A stretch of DNA of 64,000 nt from Pseudomonas chlororaphis (GCF_000783395.1 NZ_JSFK01000006.1:56354-120353), one strand, 5' to 3'. Shown: positions 26,776 to 35,571, counted from the first letter of the stretch. Program-made: numbers and translations. Notes: generated by a model not told the origin, from the letters alone.

Positions 26776-27654
26776 TCAGCGGCGGCTCTGCTGCCACGCT
26801 GCCGCCAGCCCGCTGCAACAGATCACCGCAATGCCGATCACCGTCAACAGACTCGGCGTGTGATTGAACAGCAACCAGCCCAACAACCCGGCAAACACGA
26901 TCTGGCAATAACCGAACGGTGCCAGCAGTGCCGGTGCGGCATGACGGAACGCCTGGGTCAGAAACAAATGCGCGGTCATCCCGCAACTGCCCAGCGCCAG
27001 CATCAGCCCGGCGTGGGTCAGCGTCGGCACCTGCCAGAAGAACGGCACCAGCGCACTCATCACCAGCGTGTTGCACAACCCGGCGAAGAAGTTGCTGGTA
27101 GTCGGGCTATCGACTTCGGCGAGCTTGCGCGTCAGCAATTGATAAAAACAGAAAAACAGCGCCGAGCAGAACGGCAGCAACACTGCCGGCGTGAACAACT
27201 CACCGCCCGGGTGGACGATGATCAGCACGCCGATAAAGCCGCAGATCACCGCGATCCACTGACCTCGGGTCACTCGTTCCTTGAGCAGCGGCACCGACAA
27301 TGCGGTCACCAACACTGGCGCAAGAAAGTTGACCGCCGTGGCTTCTGCCAGCGGGATGTAAAGCAGCGCCGTGGTGAAAAACAGGCTAGTACCGAGTAGG
27401 CAAAGTGCTCGGGTCAACTGCCATAAAGGCTTCTTCGTGCGCAGGACGCGCAACCCGGATTGCGGCAGAAAAATCCCCGCCATCAGCAGGGTGTGCACCA
27501 GATAGCGCGCCCAGACCACCATCACGATCGGATAGAAACCGGACAGGTATTTCGACAGCGCATCGTGGCTGGAGAACAGGAAGGTTGCCACGACAATCAG
27601 CAAGATCCCCTTGAAGGGTTGGTTGACACCGGAGAGCGGAGTGCTGACGGTCAT
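26776..27654 (-). CDS. EamA/DMT-family permease
   Basis: A 292-residue transporter with ten predicted helices arranged as two EamA repeats (about residues 10-145 and 155-285). The ATG at 27652-27654 has GGAAA six bases upstream, while an in-frame start seven codons earlier has none. It is read in the same direction as the sugar-isomerase-like and Gfo/Idh genes but comes after a 116-bp gap with a REP-like half repeat, so it may or may not belong to that operon. Substrate unknown; DMT members usually export metabolites or amino acids. Confidence 0.82.
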   Translation of the reverse strand: MTVSTPLSGVNQPFKGILLIVVATFLFSSHDALSKYLSGFYPIVMVVWARYLVHTLLMAGIFLPQSGLRVLRTKKPLWQLTRALCLLGTSLFFTTALLYIPLAEATAVNFLAPVLVTALSVPLLKERVTRGQWIAVICGFIGVLIIVHPGGELFTPAVLLPFCSALFFCFYQLLTRKLAEVDSPTTSNFFAGLCNTLVMSALVPFFWQVPTLTHAGLMLALGSCGMTAHLFLTQAFRHAAPALLAPFGYCQIVFAGLLGWLLFNHTPSLLTVIGIAVICCSGLAAAWQQSRR

Positions 27655-27732
27655 TGGGTTTCCTTGTGTTGCCAAAAAGATCAGAAGTCTTCGCAGGAAA
27701 GTCCCGCCGCCACAGGAACAGCGCTGTCCCTG

Positions 27733-27760
27733 TGCGGGCGGGCTTACCCGCGATAGGTGC
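27733..27760. repeat. Single REP-like half palindrome
   Basis: GTGCGGGCGGGCTTACCCGC plus GATAGG between the DMT gene and the isomerase-like gene. A degenerate lone copy. Confidence 0.45.
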
Positions 27761-27770
27761 GCAGCACCGC

Positions 27771-28586
27771 TTAAAGCCGCGCCAACAACGCTCGAGTTTT
27801 ATCAATCGCCATCTGCGCCCGCTGCAATCCGCTCACGCCCTGCTCCAGCAGTTTTACCGTGGGAATTTCCAGACTCAATGGAATATTAGTCGGCAGCGCT
27901 CGCAGCAACCCGAGCAGATCGCAATCACCCTCGCCGGGAAACCGCCGCTCGTTGCGCGCCTGACGCAAGATCTCGGCCATGTCTGACGGCCTCGGCCCCG
28001 CTACATCACATAATTGCGCATAACGCAGGCGCGACGCCGGCACGTTGTCCAGATCCTCCAAACGTGACGCCGAACGATCAAAGTGAAAGGCATCGACCAG
28101 CACCGCAGCGTTTTTCCGCTCCGCGTTCTCGACAATCCGCAGCGCTTGCTGAAGATCGCGCGCATCGGTCCAGGGCATGAACTCCAGATGCGGGTGCAAC
28201 CCGTAAGGTGCGGACAGATCACACAGCGCCGCGAAGTTGTCGGTGAGTCGCTGCTCGTCAGGATCATTACCGGCAACGAGTAACTCTGTGGCACCAAATT
28301 CCGCGCCGACCGTCAGAAGTTTCTCGAAGTCGGCGACGACGGTCTGTGGTTTCAATCGCAGGATTTCCACGTCGAGCACACGGATACCGGTATCACGCAG
28401 CCGCTGCAACGTCTGACGCCGCAAATCACCGTCGGCTACCAATGGGAAGTGATATTCCTCAGGCGTCGCCGGTTCCAGGCGCAAGCCGACATGGCTGTAA
28501 CCGGCGCGCGCGGCCACTTCAACCATTTGCGGCGGCGACAACTCCAGCACGGTAAGGCTGGCCAGGGAGAGGATTCGTTCACTCAT
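27771..28586 (-). CDS. Sugar phosphate isomerase/epimerase-like TIM-barrel protein
   Basis: A 271-residue protein of the AP-endonuclease-2 superfamily. Likely metal ligands sit at the barrel strands: LEFMPW, VDAFHFDRS, YAQLCD and LSLEIP, i.e. E, D, Q and E in the same order as in QuiC's N-terminal half. ATG 28584-28586 has GAGG seven bases upstream and begins two bases past the Gfo/Idh stop; a TTG two codons earlier is in frame. Members act as isomerases, epimerases or dehydratases on sugars, inosose or dehydroshikimate. The reaction here cannot be named. Confidence 0.82.
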   Translation of the reverse strand: MSERILSLASLTVLELSPPQMVEVAARAGYSHVGLRLEPATPEEYHFPLVADGDLRRQTLQRLRDTGIRVLDVEILRLKPQTVVADFEKLLTVGAEFGATELLVAGNDPDEQRLTDNFAALCDLSAPYGLHPHLEFMPWTDARDLQQALRIVENAERKNAAVLVDAFHFDRSASRLEDLDNVPASRLRYAQLCDVAGPRPSDMAEILRQARNERRFPGEGDCDLLGLLRALPTNIPLSLEIPTVKLLEQGVSGLQRAQMAIDKTRALLARL

Positions 28587-28588
28587 GT

Positions 28589-29650
28589 TCAAGCCTCGAT
28601 CAATGCAGGGGAGCAGGTACGACCGGTGGCGGCGGCCTCGCGTATGGCTTCGATCAGCGCCAAAGTGCGCGCCGCGTCGGCCGCACTCACCAGCGGCTCG
28701 ACTTCACGCCGTGCCACGCGTACGAAATGCTGTAACTGCAAGCGCAAAGCATCGTCACCGCTGTAGGACTCTTCGACCATCAACAACGGTTCATGCCAAC
28801 CAGCGTCGACCTGATCAGCGGCGTAATGCCAACGCTTGAGTTGCGGAATGCTCAAGGCGCCAGCGGTCCCGGCCAGCAGATAACAGGGCTGACCGGCCTG
28901 GCGCGGATATACCGGGTTCTCGCCGGAATCCAGCTCCCAACTCCACGGCGCGGCGACCGCGTCGGAACCGCTCAATGTGCCCAATGTGCCCCCCTCGAAT
29001 TGCAGCAACACCGCTGCGCTGTCTTCGTTGGCGAAACCGCGCACGGCGTTGTCAGTGATCGCCTGCACCGAGCGCACTTCACCGCACAGATGCCGTAGCA
29101 GGTCGAGGTCGTGAATCAGGTTGGTCAGCAACATCCCGGCGCCCGGTTCGCGGCGCCATGGGATTTCGAAATAGCTGTCGGGTTTGCGCAACTGGAACAA
29201 CGCAGTGACCGTGGTCAGACGCCCGAGTGCCCCGCTCTGCACCAGCTCATGGGCGCGTACGATCAGCGGATTGTGACGCCGATGATGGCCGACCAGCACC
29301 GGCACGCCGCTGCTTTTGACCGCCGCGACCAGCTCGCGCGCTTCGTCCAGGTGCACCCCGACCGGCTTCTCCAGAAGCACCGGCACACCCGCCGCCAGAC
29401 AATCGAGCGCGGTGCTGACATGTTGATTATTCGGATTGGCGACGATGACCGCGTCTGGCCGGATGAGCTCAAGCATCTGACGATGATCGGCGAAATGCCT
29501 TACGCCCCATTTCGCCGCAAGCCCTGTTGCTTGCGGCCCGGGATCAGCCACGGCGCACAGCGTCGCTTCACTGAGGGTCTGCAGATGCCGATAATGCTGC
29601 TGGCCCATGTTACCGGCGCCGATCAGGGCGATTCGAAGGGGCGAATTCAA
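28589..29650 (-). CDS. Gfo/Idh/MocA-family NAD(P)-dependent oxidoreductase
   Basis: A 353-residue dehydrogenase. An N-terminal Rossmann fold begins IALIGAGNMGQQH, the EKPVGVHLDEA motif with the catalytic lysine follows, and the C-terminal alpha/beta domain completes it. I chose the TTG at 29648-29650 because GAGGA lies seven bases upstream; a GTG 12 codons further upstream has no spaced site and overlaps the putative operator. Coupled with the isomerase-like gene downstream. Family members oxidise sugars, cyclitols and related compounds. A copy of the IclR-type palindrome lies 26 bp upstream. Confidence 0.83.
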   Translation of the reverse strand: MNSPLRIALIGAGNMGQQHYRHLQTLSEATLCAVADPGPQATGLAAKWGVRHFADHRQMLELIRPDAVIVANPNNQHVSTALDCLAAGVPVLLEKPVGVHLDEARELVAAVKSSGVPVLVGHHRRHNPLIVRAHELVQSGALGRLTTVTALFQLRKPDSYFEIPWRREPGAGMLLTNLIHDLDLLRHLCGEVRSVQAITDNAVRGFANEDSAAVLLQFEGGTLGTLSGSDAVAAPWSWELDSGENPVYPRQAGQPCYLLAGTAGALSIPQLKRWHYAADQVDAGWHEPLLMVEESYSGDDALRLQLQHFVRVARREVEPLVSAADAARTLALIEAIREAAATGRTCSPALIEA

Positions 29651-29675
29651 GGTGCGGTCCTCTTGTGATTGTTGT

Positions 29676-29690
29676 TGGAATATCACTCCA
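29676..29690. promoter_or_regulatory. Candidate IclR operator before the Gfo/Idh operon
   Basis: TGGAATATCACTCCA, or TGGAGTGATATTCCA on the other strand: one mismatch from the perfect palindrome TGGAAT-N3-ATTCCA found at 30793-30807. A second related site, TAGAACCGAGTTCCA, lies at 29700-29714, centre to centre 24 bp away. IclR regulators often bind such 15-bp TGGAA-N5-TTCCA dyads. Confidence 0.55.
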
Positions 29691-29699
29691 GCAGCAATT

Positions 29700-29714
29700 T
29701 AGAACCGAGTTCCA
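29700..29714. promoter_or_regulatory. Second candidate IclR half-operator
   Basis: TAGAACCGAGTTCCA matches TGGAA-N5-TTCCA with one mismatch on the other strand. Tandem with the site at 29676-29690, about two helical turns away. Confidence 0.4.
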
Positions 29715-29781
29715 GAATCAAACACCCATCAACCGCAAAACCGTGCGAACACCGCACAATTTCATGCCAATCGAATATCCA

Positions 29782-29865
29782 TGTAGGAGCTGCCGAAGGC
29801 TGCGATCTTTTGATTTTGCTATTAAAAGACAAGATCAAAATATCGCAGCCTTCGGCAGCTCCTAC
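29782..29865. repeat. Paired REP palindrome, TGTAGGAGCTGCCG type
   Basis: TGTAGGAGCTGCCGAAGGCT with its inverted copy AGCCTTCGGCAGCTCCTA. Lies between the promoter of the Gfo/Idh operon and the end of the IclR gene. Confidence 0.85.
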
Positions 29866-29882
29866 CGGGGATTTGCGGCGGA

Positions 29883-30659
29883 TTAGATAAACAGTTCGGA
29901 GGCCAGGCTGGCCGCAGATAACTCTTCGGTGAATGTCAGCAACAACGGCGCCAGTTCATGCAATCTCGCACCGGGCATCCGCGCACTCGGCCCGGCGATA
30001 CTCAGTACACCGATCACCCGACTATCCGTTGGATGCCTCACCACCGCGGCAATCGCCGAAGTCCCCACTGCCGAACTCTCTTCGACCCAGGCATAACCCT
30101 GCTCACGAGCCAGACGCAGGCGTTCCAGCAACTCGATATTTGAACGCGGCGCATTCGGCCCGATCCCCACCGGCACCTCCGCCGCCTGCCGCTCGACCAG
30201 TGACAACGCCTCGGCATCGCTCATGCACGCCAGCCAGGCATGCCCGGACGCGGTGTAGAACAGCGGCGCATCGCGGCCCATGTCCGGGTCATAACGCAGA
30301 CCGCTGCGCGCACCCTGGGCCTTGGCAATCCAGGTCTGGCGCTCGCCGTCGATAACGCCCAGACGCACCAACTCACCGGTTTCCTGCGCCAGTCGATCGA
30401 GCACCGGCTGGACGATGTCGGCACCGCTGCTCGACAAGTACTGAAAGCCCATCGCCACCAGTTTGGTCGACAAGTGATAACGCAAGGTTTCCGCATTCTG
30501 CCGTACGTAGCCCAGGCGGATCAGCTCGGCGAGCAAGCGGTGCGTTGCACTCTTGGGGATATCCAGTTGCTCGGCCAACGTCTGCATCGGCAGCCCGCGC
30601 GGATCACTGGTGAGGCTTTCCAGCACACTGAAAACCCGTTCGATTTGACTGCCGGCCAT
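29883..30659 (-). CDS. IclR-family transcriptional regulator
   Basis: A 258-residue regulator. The N-terminal winged helix (residues about 5-65, ERVFSVLESLTSDPRGLPMQTLAEQLDIPKSATHRLLAELI) is followed by a GAF-like IclR effector domain with LGVIDGERQTWIAKAQ and ARMPGARLHEL. ATG 30657-30659 has GGATG upstream; a longer in-frame start at 30758 is not family-like. It is divergent from the FAD dehydrogenase and lies directly upstream of the Gfo/Idh operon, so it most likely controls both. Effector unknown. Confidence 0.88.
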   Translation of the reverse strand: MAGSQIERVFSVLESLTSDPRGLPMQTLAEQLDIPKSATHRLLAELIRLGYVRQNAETLRYHLSTKLVAMGFQYLSSSGADIVQPVLDRLAQETGELVRLGVIDGERQTWIAKAQGARSGLRYDPDMGRDAPLFYTASGHAWLACMSDAEALSLVERQAAEVPVGIGPNAPRSNIELLERLRLAREQGYAWVEESSAVGTSAIAAVVRHPTDSRVIGVLSIAGPSARMPGARLHELAPLLLTFTEELSAASLASELFI

Positions 30660-30792
30660 GGGAACATCCAAAGGAAATTTTGCCGATTCTAGAAGACATT
30701 GGCGGCAAAGCGAAATCTGGAACCGCTTGTTCGATAACCGCCCGCTTTGTTGAATCAACGCTTGTCGAGCCGCTCCAGCACTGGTTATTTTC

Positions 30793-30807
30793 TGGAATCA
30801 AATTCCA
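30793..30807. promoter_or_regulatory. Candidate IclR operator before the FAD dehydrogenase
   Basis: TGGAATCAAATTCCA, a perfect 15-bp palindrome (six-base arms, three-base centre). It lies 30 bp before the FAD dehydrogenase start and 134 bp before the divergent IclR start. One-mismatch copy at 29676-29690. Confidence 0.6.
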
Positions 30808-30836
30808 AAAACAATTCATCGCTGGAGCGTTGTTTG

Positions 30837-32576
30837 ATGTCTGCCGAACTCCCTGATATCGACTGCGACGTATTGGTCGTCGGTTCTGGCGCCGCCGGGT
30901 TGTCGGCCGCCGTCACCGCCGCGTGGCATGGCTTGAAAGTCATCGTTGTCGAGAAAGATCCGGTATTCGGTGGCGCCACCGCATGGTCCGGTGGTTGGGC
31001 TTGGGTGCCGTGCAATCCGCTGGCCCGTCGGGCCGGGATCGTCGAAGACATCGAACAACCGCGCACCTATTTGCACCATGAACTGGGCGAGCACTTCGAC
31101 CCGGCGATGATCGATGCTTTCCTTGAAGCCGGGCCGCGCATGGTCGCGTTTTTCGAGCAGCACACCGCGCTGCAATTTGCCGACGGCAACGCCATTGCCG
31201 ACATTCATGGCGACACGCCGGGTGCTGGCACCGGCGGCCGCTCGGTCATCGCTGCGCCTTACGATGGACGCAAAGTCGGACGCTTGCTCAAGCGCCTTCG
31301 TACCACCATGCGCGAAACGTCCTTCATGGGCATGCCGATCATGGCCGGGGCGGATCTGTCGGCGTTTCTCAATCTGACGCGCTCAATGAAAGCCGCATGG
31401 CATGTGACCCAACGTTTCACTCGGCACGTGTTCGACCTCGCAGTGCATGGCCGGGCGATGCAACTGGTCAACGGCGTGGCACTGGTGGCACGGCTGGCGA
31501 AATCCGCCGAAGACCTCGGCGTGTTGCTGTGGGAATCGGCGCCGGTAACGGAATTACTGCGCGACGAAAATCGTGTTTCGGGCGCCTTGATCAACAGCCG
31601 TAAAGGCCCTATCCGCATTCATGCCCGCAAAGCCGTGGTGCTTGCCGCCGGTGGTTTTGCCAATGACATCGAGCGGCGCAAAGCCCTGTTCCCGCGCACG
31701 CCGACCGGTCACGAACATTGGGCGTTGCCACCGCAGGCCGTCAATGGCGATGGCTTGCGCCTGGGCGAAAGCGTCGGTGCACGGGTCAATACCGACGTGG
31801 CTTCGCCCGTGGCGTGGGCACCGGTGTCGCAGGTGCCGCATTCCGACGGCAGCATTGGCCATTTCCCCCACATCATCGAGCGCGGCAAACCCGGGATCAT
31901 CGGGGTTCTGCGCAACGGCAAGCGCTTCGTCAACGAAGCGAACGGTTACTACGACTACGTCAGCGCGATGGTCGCCGCTGCGCCGGAAGGTGAAGAAGTC
32001 GCCTCTTGGCTGATCTGCACACGAGCCTTTCAACGGCGTTATGGACTGGGCATATCGCGGCCATTCCCGCTGCCCGTGTCAGAATTTATCCGCAGCGGCT
32101 ATCTGAAAACCGGTAACACCGTTGAAGAATTGGCCACTGCTTGCGGCATAGACCCGAGCGCTTTGCGCCAGACCCTCGACGACTACGACCGCCATGCACG
32201 CCATGGTGAAGACCCTTTGTTCGGGCGCGGCACAACACCCTACAACCGCAAACAGGGTGATCCGGCGAACCTTCCCAACCCCTGCGTTGCCCCAATAGAA
32301 ACCGGCCCGTTTTACGCCGTAAAAGTCCAACCGGGCTGCTTCGGTACGTTTGCCGGCCTCAAGGTCAATCCACATGCGCAAGTGCTGGATGCCAACCAAC
32401 ACCCCATCACCGGCCTCTACGCAGCGGGCGGCGACATGGCCAGCATCATGGGTGGCCACTACCCGGCGGGCGGCATCAACCTCGGCCCCGCACTGACTTT
32501 CGGTTACATCGCCGCCCGGCACATTGCCGGCATGACTGCTTTCGAACAGGAGATCGACCATGCAGCACATCATTAA
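30837..32576 (+). CDS. FAD-dependent dehydrogenase, fumarate reductase/KSTD-like
   Basis: A 579-residue flavoprotein. The N-terminus has the FAD dinucleotide fold DVLVVGSGAAGLSAAV and EKDPVFGGATAWSGGW; the C-terminus has GLYAAGGDMAS and GHYPAGGINLGPALTFG. This places it in the FAD-binding-2 family with 3-ketosteroid-delta1-dehydrogenase and flavocytochrome-like reductases. It has no signal peptide and no haem motif. ATG 30837 follows GGAG. The stop lies 17 bases inside the next gene. It probably introduces or reduces a C=C bond next to a carbonyl; a steroid substrate is not implied. Confidence 0.83.
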   Translation: MSAELPDIDCDVLVVGSGAAGLSAAVTAAWHGLKVIVVEKDPVFGGATAWSGGWAWVPCNPLARRAGIVEDIEQPRTYLHHELGEHFDPAMIDAFLEAGPRMVAFFEQHTALQFADGNAIADIHGDTPGAGTGGRSVIAAPYDGRKVGRLLKRLRTTMRETSFMGMPIMAGADLSAFLNLTRSMKAAWHVTQRFTRHVFDLAVHGRAMQLVNGVALVARLAKSAEDLGVLLWESAPVTELLRDENRVSGALINSRKGPIRIHARKAVVLAAGGFANDIERRKALFPRTPTGHEHWALPPQAVNGDGLRLGESVGARVNTDVASPVAWAPVSQVPHSDGSIGHFPHIIERGKPGIIGVLRNGKRFVNEANGYYDYVSAMVAAAPEGEEVASWLICTRAFQRRYGLGISRPFPLPVSEFIRSGYLKTGNTVEELATACGIDPSALRQTLDDYDRHARHGEDPLFGRGTTPYNRKQGDPANLPNPCVAPIETGPFYAVKVQPGCFGTFAGLKVNPHAQVLDANQHPITGLYAAGGDMASIMGGHYPAGGINLGPALTFGYIAARHIAGMTAFEQEIDHAAHH

Positions 32577-33393
32577 CGCTCAAGGTTTGAATATGCCGAA
32601 ACTCGGTCTCGGCACCTGGCCGATGCTCGGCGACGAATGCACCCGCGCCGTGGAGCAAGCACTGGAACTGGGTTATCGACACATCGACACGGCAGCGGCC
32701 TACAACAACGAAGACGCGGTCGGACAAGCACTGGCGAATACGCCGACACCGCGCGAGCAGATTCACGTCACCACCAAGGTCTGGTGGGATCAACTGCAAC
32801 CCGATGCGATGCGCCATTCCATGGACCGCAGCCTTACTGCTTTGCGCAGCGACTACGTCGATCTGTTCATGATCCACTGGCCGACCACCGACTGGGATTT
32901 GCCACGCACCCTCGCCACTTTGGCCTCGTTCAAGGAGCAGGGCCTGGCGCGCAACATCGGCGTGGCGAATTTTCCGCTGCCCCTGCTACGCAAAGTCATC
33001 GAGGAATATGGGATTGATCTGTCAGCGATTCAGGTCGAGTACCACGTCCTGCTCGGCCAGAACGCCCTGCTCGACTACGCCCGTCAACACGACATGGCAC
33101 TGACGGCCTACACCCCACTGGCGCGCAACAAGGTCTCGGACATCCCGCAGATTCAACAGATCGCCAAAAAGCACGGTGTGTTACCGACCCAGGTAGCGTT
33201 GAAATGGTTGCTCGATCAGCCGAATGTTGCGGCCATTCCCAAGGCCAGCAGCCGAGCCAATCAACTGGCCAACCTCGCATCTCTGCAGGTCGAACTCGAC
33301 GATGAAGACCGCGCATTGATCGCCGCGCTGTCGAAGCGCGAACGTCAGGTCAGTCCGGATTTCGCCCCGGAGTGGGATGCGTTTGATCGCTGA
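32560..33393 (+). CDS. Aldo/keto reductase
   Basis: A 277-residue NADPH-dependent reductase of the 2,5-diketogluconate reductase type. Motifs: GLGTWPMLGDECTRAVEQALELGYRHIDTAAAY with catalytic D and Y, the lysine in VTTKVW, the histidine in MIHWPT and IPKASSRANQLANL at the cofactor site. It overlaps the FAD dehydrogenase by 17 bases and has GGAG upstream, so both are made together. It likely handles an aldehyde or ketone in the same unknown pathway. Confidence 0.88.
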   Translation: MQHIINAQGLNMPKLGLGTWPMLGDECTRAVEQALELGYRHIDTAAAYNNEDAVGQALANTPTPREQIHVTTKVWWDQLQPDAMRHSMDRSLTALRSDYVDLFMIHWPTTDWDLPRTLATLASFKEQGLARNIGVANFPLPLLRKVIEEYGIDLSAIQVEYHVLLGQNALLDYARQHDMALTAYTPLARNKVSDIPQIQQIAKKHGVLPTQVALKWLLDQPNVAAIPKASSRANQLANLASLQVELDDEDRALIAALSKRERQVSPDFAPEWDAFDR

Positions 33394-33455
33394 TTGATAA
33401 TCCAGCGATAGAAATCCTGCGCGGGATTGAATTTGCCGCGTGCCAGACCGTCAAT

Positions 33456-33493
33456 AACAGGCCCGACCTCGTCAGTACGAGGCCGGGCCTGTT
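33456..33493. terminator. Long hairpin after the aldo/keto reductase
   Basis: Two 17-base arms (33456-33472 and 33477-33493) pair with a single mismatch around a four-base loop. The T run after it is short (GTTTGCG). It is probably a transcription terminator or mRNA-end stabiliser for the FAD/AKR operon. Confidence 0.65.
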
Positions 33494-33586
33494 TGCGTGT
33501 GCGCCAATAGACGGACGACCGGACTGGCGCCACACTCACACAACAGCAACACTCATCACCACCCGATACACACAGAGGATTCCCAC

Positions 33587-34474
33587 ATGCTATGGAAAAA
33601 AGGCCGACGCAGTGACAACGTCGTCGATGCCCGTGGTGATGATGCCGGCGGTGGCGGCGGCATGCGTTTCGGCGGCGGCAAAGGCCTGAGCCTGGGGGCC
33701 ATCCTGCTGATCGTCGGCATCGGCTGGATCACCGGACAGGATCCGCTGCAGATTCTCGGTCAGCTCGCCGGGCAATCCACACAACAATCGGCGCCTACCT
33801 CGCAAACCCGCCAGGCACCGCCGGCCAATGATGAACAGGCCGAATTCGTCCGCTCGATCCTTGGTGACACCGAAGACACCTGGGGCGCGGTTTTCCAGCA
33901 GGCTGGCCGGCAATATAAGGACCCGACCCTGGTGCTGTTCAGCAATCGGGTCAATTCCGCCTGCGGTCTGGCAACCTCGGCCACCGGCCCGTTCTACTGC
34001 CCGGCGGATCAGAAGGTCTATCTGGACATGGCGTTCTTCCAGGAAATGTCGCAACGCTTCAAGGCCGCCGGCGACTTCGCCCAGGCCTACGTCATCGCGC
34101 ATGAAGTCGGACACCATGTGCAGACGCTTCTTGGCGTCTCGGCGAAAATTCAGACAGCCCGCCAGCAAGGCCGGCAGATGGAAGGTGATGGCGGCCTGCT
34201 GGTGCGTCAGGAATTGCAGGCCGACTGCCTCGCCGGCGTTTGGGCCTACAGCGCACAGAAGCGCTTGAACTGGCTGGAACCGGGCGATATCGAAGAAGCC
34301 TTGAACGCGGCCAACGCCATCGGTGATGATCGCTTGCAACAACAGGGTCAGGGCCGTGTGGTACCGGACTCGTTTACCCACGGTACGTCGGCGCAAAGGG
34401 TGCGCTGGTTCAAAACCGGATTCGCACAGGGCCAGGTCGGCCAGTGCGACACCTTCGCGGCGAAAAACCTGTAA
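33587..34474 (+). CDS. ypfJ: YpfJ-family neutral zinc metallopeptidase
   Basis: A 295-residue membrane-anchored protein. After a Gly-rich cytoplasmic N-terminus (residues 16-33) comes one transmembrane helix (about 35-50), a Gln/Thr/Pro linker and the peptidase-like domain with zinc motif HEVGH (H172, E173, H176) and the conserved CGLATSATGPFYCPAD. The ATG at 33587 follows AGGA. Such proteins are widespread, but their substrates are unknown. The next gene starts at the base after its stop. Confidence 0.9.
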   Translation: MLWKKGRRSDNVVDARGDDAGGGGGMRFGGGKGLSLGAILLIVGIGWITGQDPLQILGQLAGQSTQQSAPTSQTRQAPPANDEQAEFVRSILGDTEDTWGAVFQQAGRQYKDPTLVLFSNRVNSACGLATSATGPFYCPADQKVYLDMAFFQEMSQRFKAAGDFAQAYVIAHEVGHHVQTLLGVSAKIQTARQQGRQMEGDGGLLVRQELQADCLAGVWAYSAQKRLNWLEPGDIEEALNAANAIGDDRLQQQGQGRVVPDSFTHGTSAQRVRWFKTGFAQGQVGQCDTFAAKNL

Positions 34475-35428
34475 ATGCATAAATGGCTTTTGGCGTTACT
34501 GATCGTTGGCAGCACTGCGCAAGCCGCCGGTGTCGATGCGATCAGCCCCGGTCGTTTGCAACTCAAGGCCGGGGAAATGGCGGTGGGCATTGGCCCCGCG
34601 CCGGAGAAAATCGAGCGTGTGCTGATCGTCATTCATGGCCGGCTGCGCAACGCGGAAACCTATCGCAAAAGCGCCGAGAGCGCGGCCGAGCTGGCGGGAC
34701 AAACCGCGCACACCTTGGTGATCGCCCCGCAGTTTCTCAATGAAAGCGATGTCGCCCTGTATTCGTTGCCCGCCACCGTCCTGCGCTGGCAGGGCAACGA
34801 GTGGATGGGCGGTGGCTTATCCGCTGGGCCGAATCCGTTGAGTTCCTACGCGGCGCTCGATGAGATCGTCGCGCGGATCAGCGATCGCAAACAGTTTCCC
34901 GACGTGAAGCAAATCGTGATCTTCGGTCACTCCGGCGGCGGTCAGGTGGTGCAGCGTTATGCCCTGCTCGCCAAGGATCAGCCAGCGCTGAAAACCAACG
35001 GCATTCGCTTGCGCTACGTGGTCGCCAACCCGTCGTCGTACGCGTATTTCAATGAGCAGCGGCCGGTGGCGTTCGATCACGCCAAGTGCGTGGGCTTCAA
35101 TCGCTGGAAATACGGTCTGGCAGACATGCCGGTGTACGCCGGTGGGCAAACGCCGTTGCAGCTCGAAAGCAGTTACGTCAAACGCGAGGTGATTTATCTG
35201 CTTGGGCAGCAGGACACCGACCCCAACCATCCGGCGCTGGACAAGCGCTGTGAAGCTGAAGCGCAAGGTGCGTATCGCCTGGAGCGTGGCAAGTTGTACT
35301 TCGGCTATTTGCTGCGCCGCCATCCGGAAGGGGTGAATCAGCGGTTGGTTGAAGTGCCCGGGGTCGGGCATAACGGCGATGGGATGCTGACCTCGCCGGA
35401 GGGGCAGAAGGCGTTGTTTGAACAGTAA
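34475..35428 (+). CDS. Exported alpha/beta hydrolase-like protein
   Basis: A 317-residue protein with a signal peptide (residues 1-18, ending AQAA). It has an alpha/beta hydrolase fold with nucleophile elbow GHSGGG (S153), an oxyanion segment VIHGRLRNAETY and a likely catalytic histidine in PGVGHNGDGM. Its ATG directly abuts the ypfJ stop (TAAATG), so translation is probably coupled and the two may act in the same envelope process. It could be a carboxylesterase or a polysaccharide or peptide hydrolase; substrate unknown. Confidence 0.78.
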   Translation: MHKWLLALLIVGSTAQAAGVDAISPGRLQLKAGEMAVGIGPAPEKIERVLIVIHGRLRNAETYRKSAESAAELAGQTAHTLVIAPQFLNESDVALYSLPATVLRWQGNEWMGGGLSAGPNPLSSYAALDEIVARISDRKQFPDVKQIVIFGHSGGGQVVQRYALLAKDQPALKTNGIRLRYVVANPSSYAYFNEQRPVAFDHAKCVGFNRWKYGLADMPVYAGGQTPLQLESSYVKREVIYLLGQQDTDPNHPALDKRCEAEAQGAYRLERGKLYFGYLLRRHPEGVNQRLVEVPGVGHNGDGMLTSPEGQKALFEQ

Positions 35429-35454
35429 GTTGTGCGGTGGATGATCTGGCCTCT

Positions 35455-35547
35455 TCGCGAGCAGGCTCGCTCCCACACTGGATTGATGCATTGCACAAAA
35501 TCTCTGTGCACTGAAGATCTAATGTGGGAGCGAGCCTGCTCGCGAAT
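35455..35547. repeat. Paired REP palindrome, outward-facing order
   Basis: TCGCGAGCAGGCTCGCTCCC on the left and GGGAGCGAGCCTGCTCGCGA on the right. Arms appear in the opposite order from 22175-22265, so here the GCGAA ends face out. Confidence 0.85.
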
Positions 35548-35571
35548 GCGTCTTTCCAGACAGCAAAAATC

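Noticed and set aside
29651-29686. GTG start for the Gfo/Idh gene at 29686
   Set aside because: No spaced ribosome site, and it lies inside the putative operator; the TTG at 29650 has GAGGA at seven bases.
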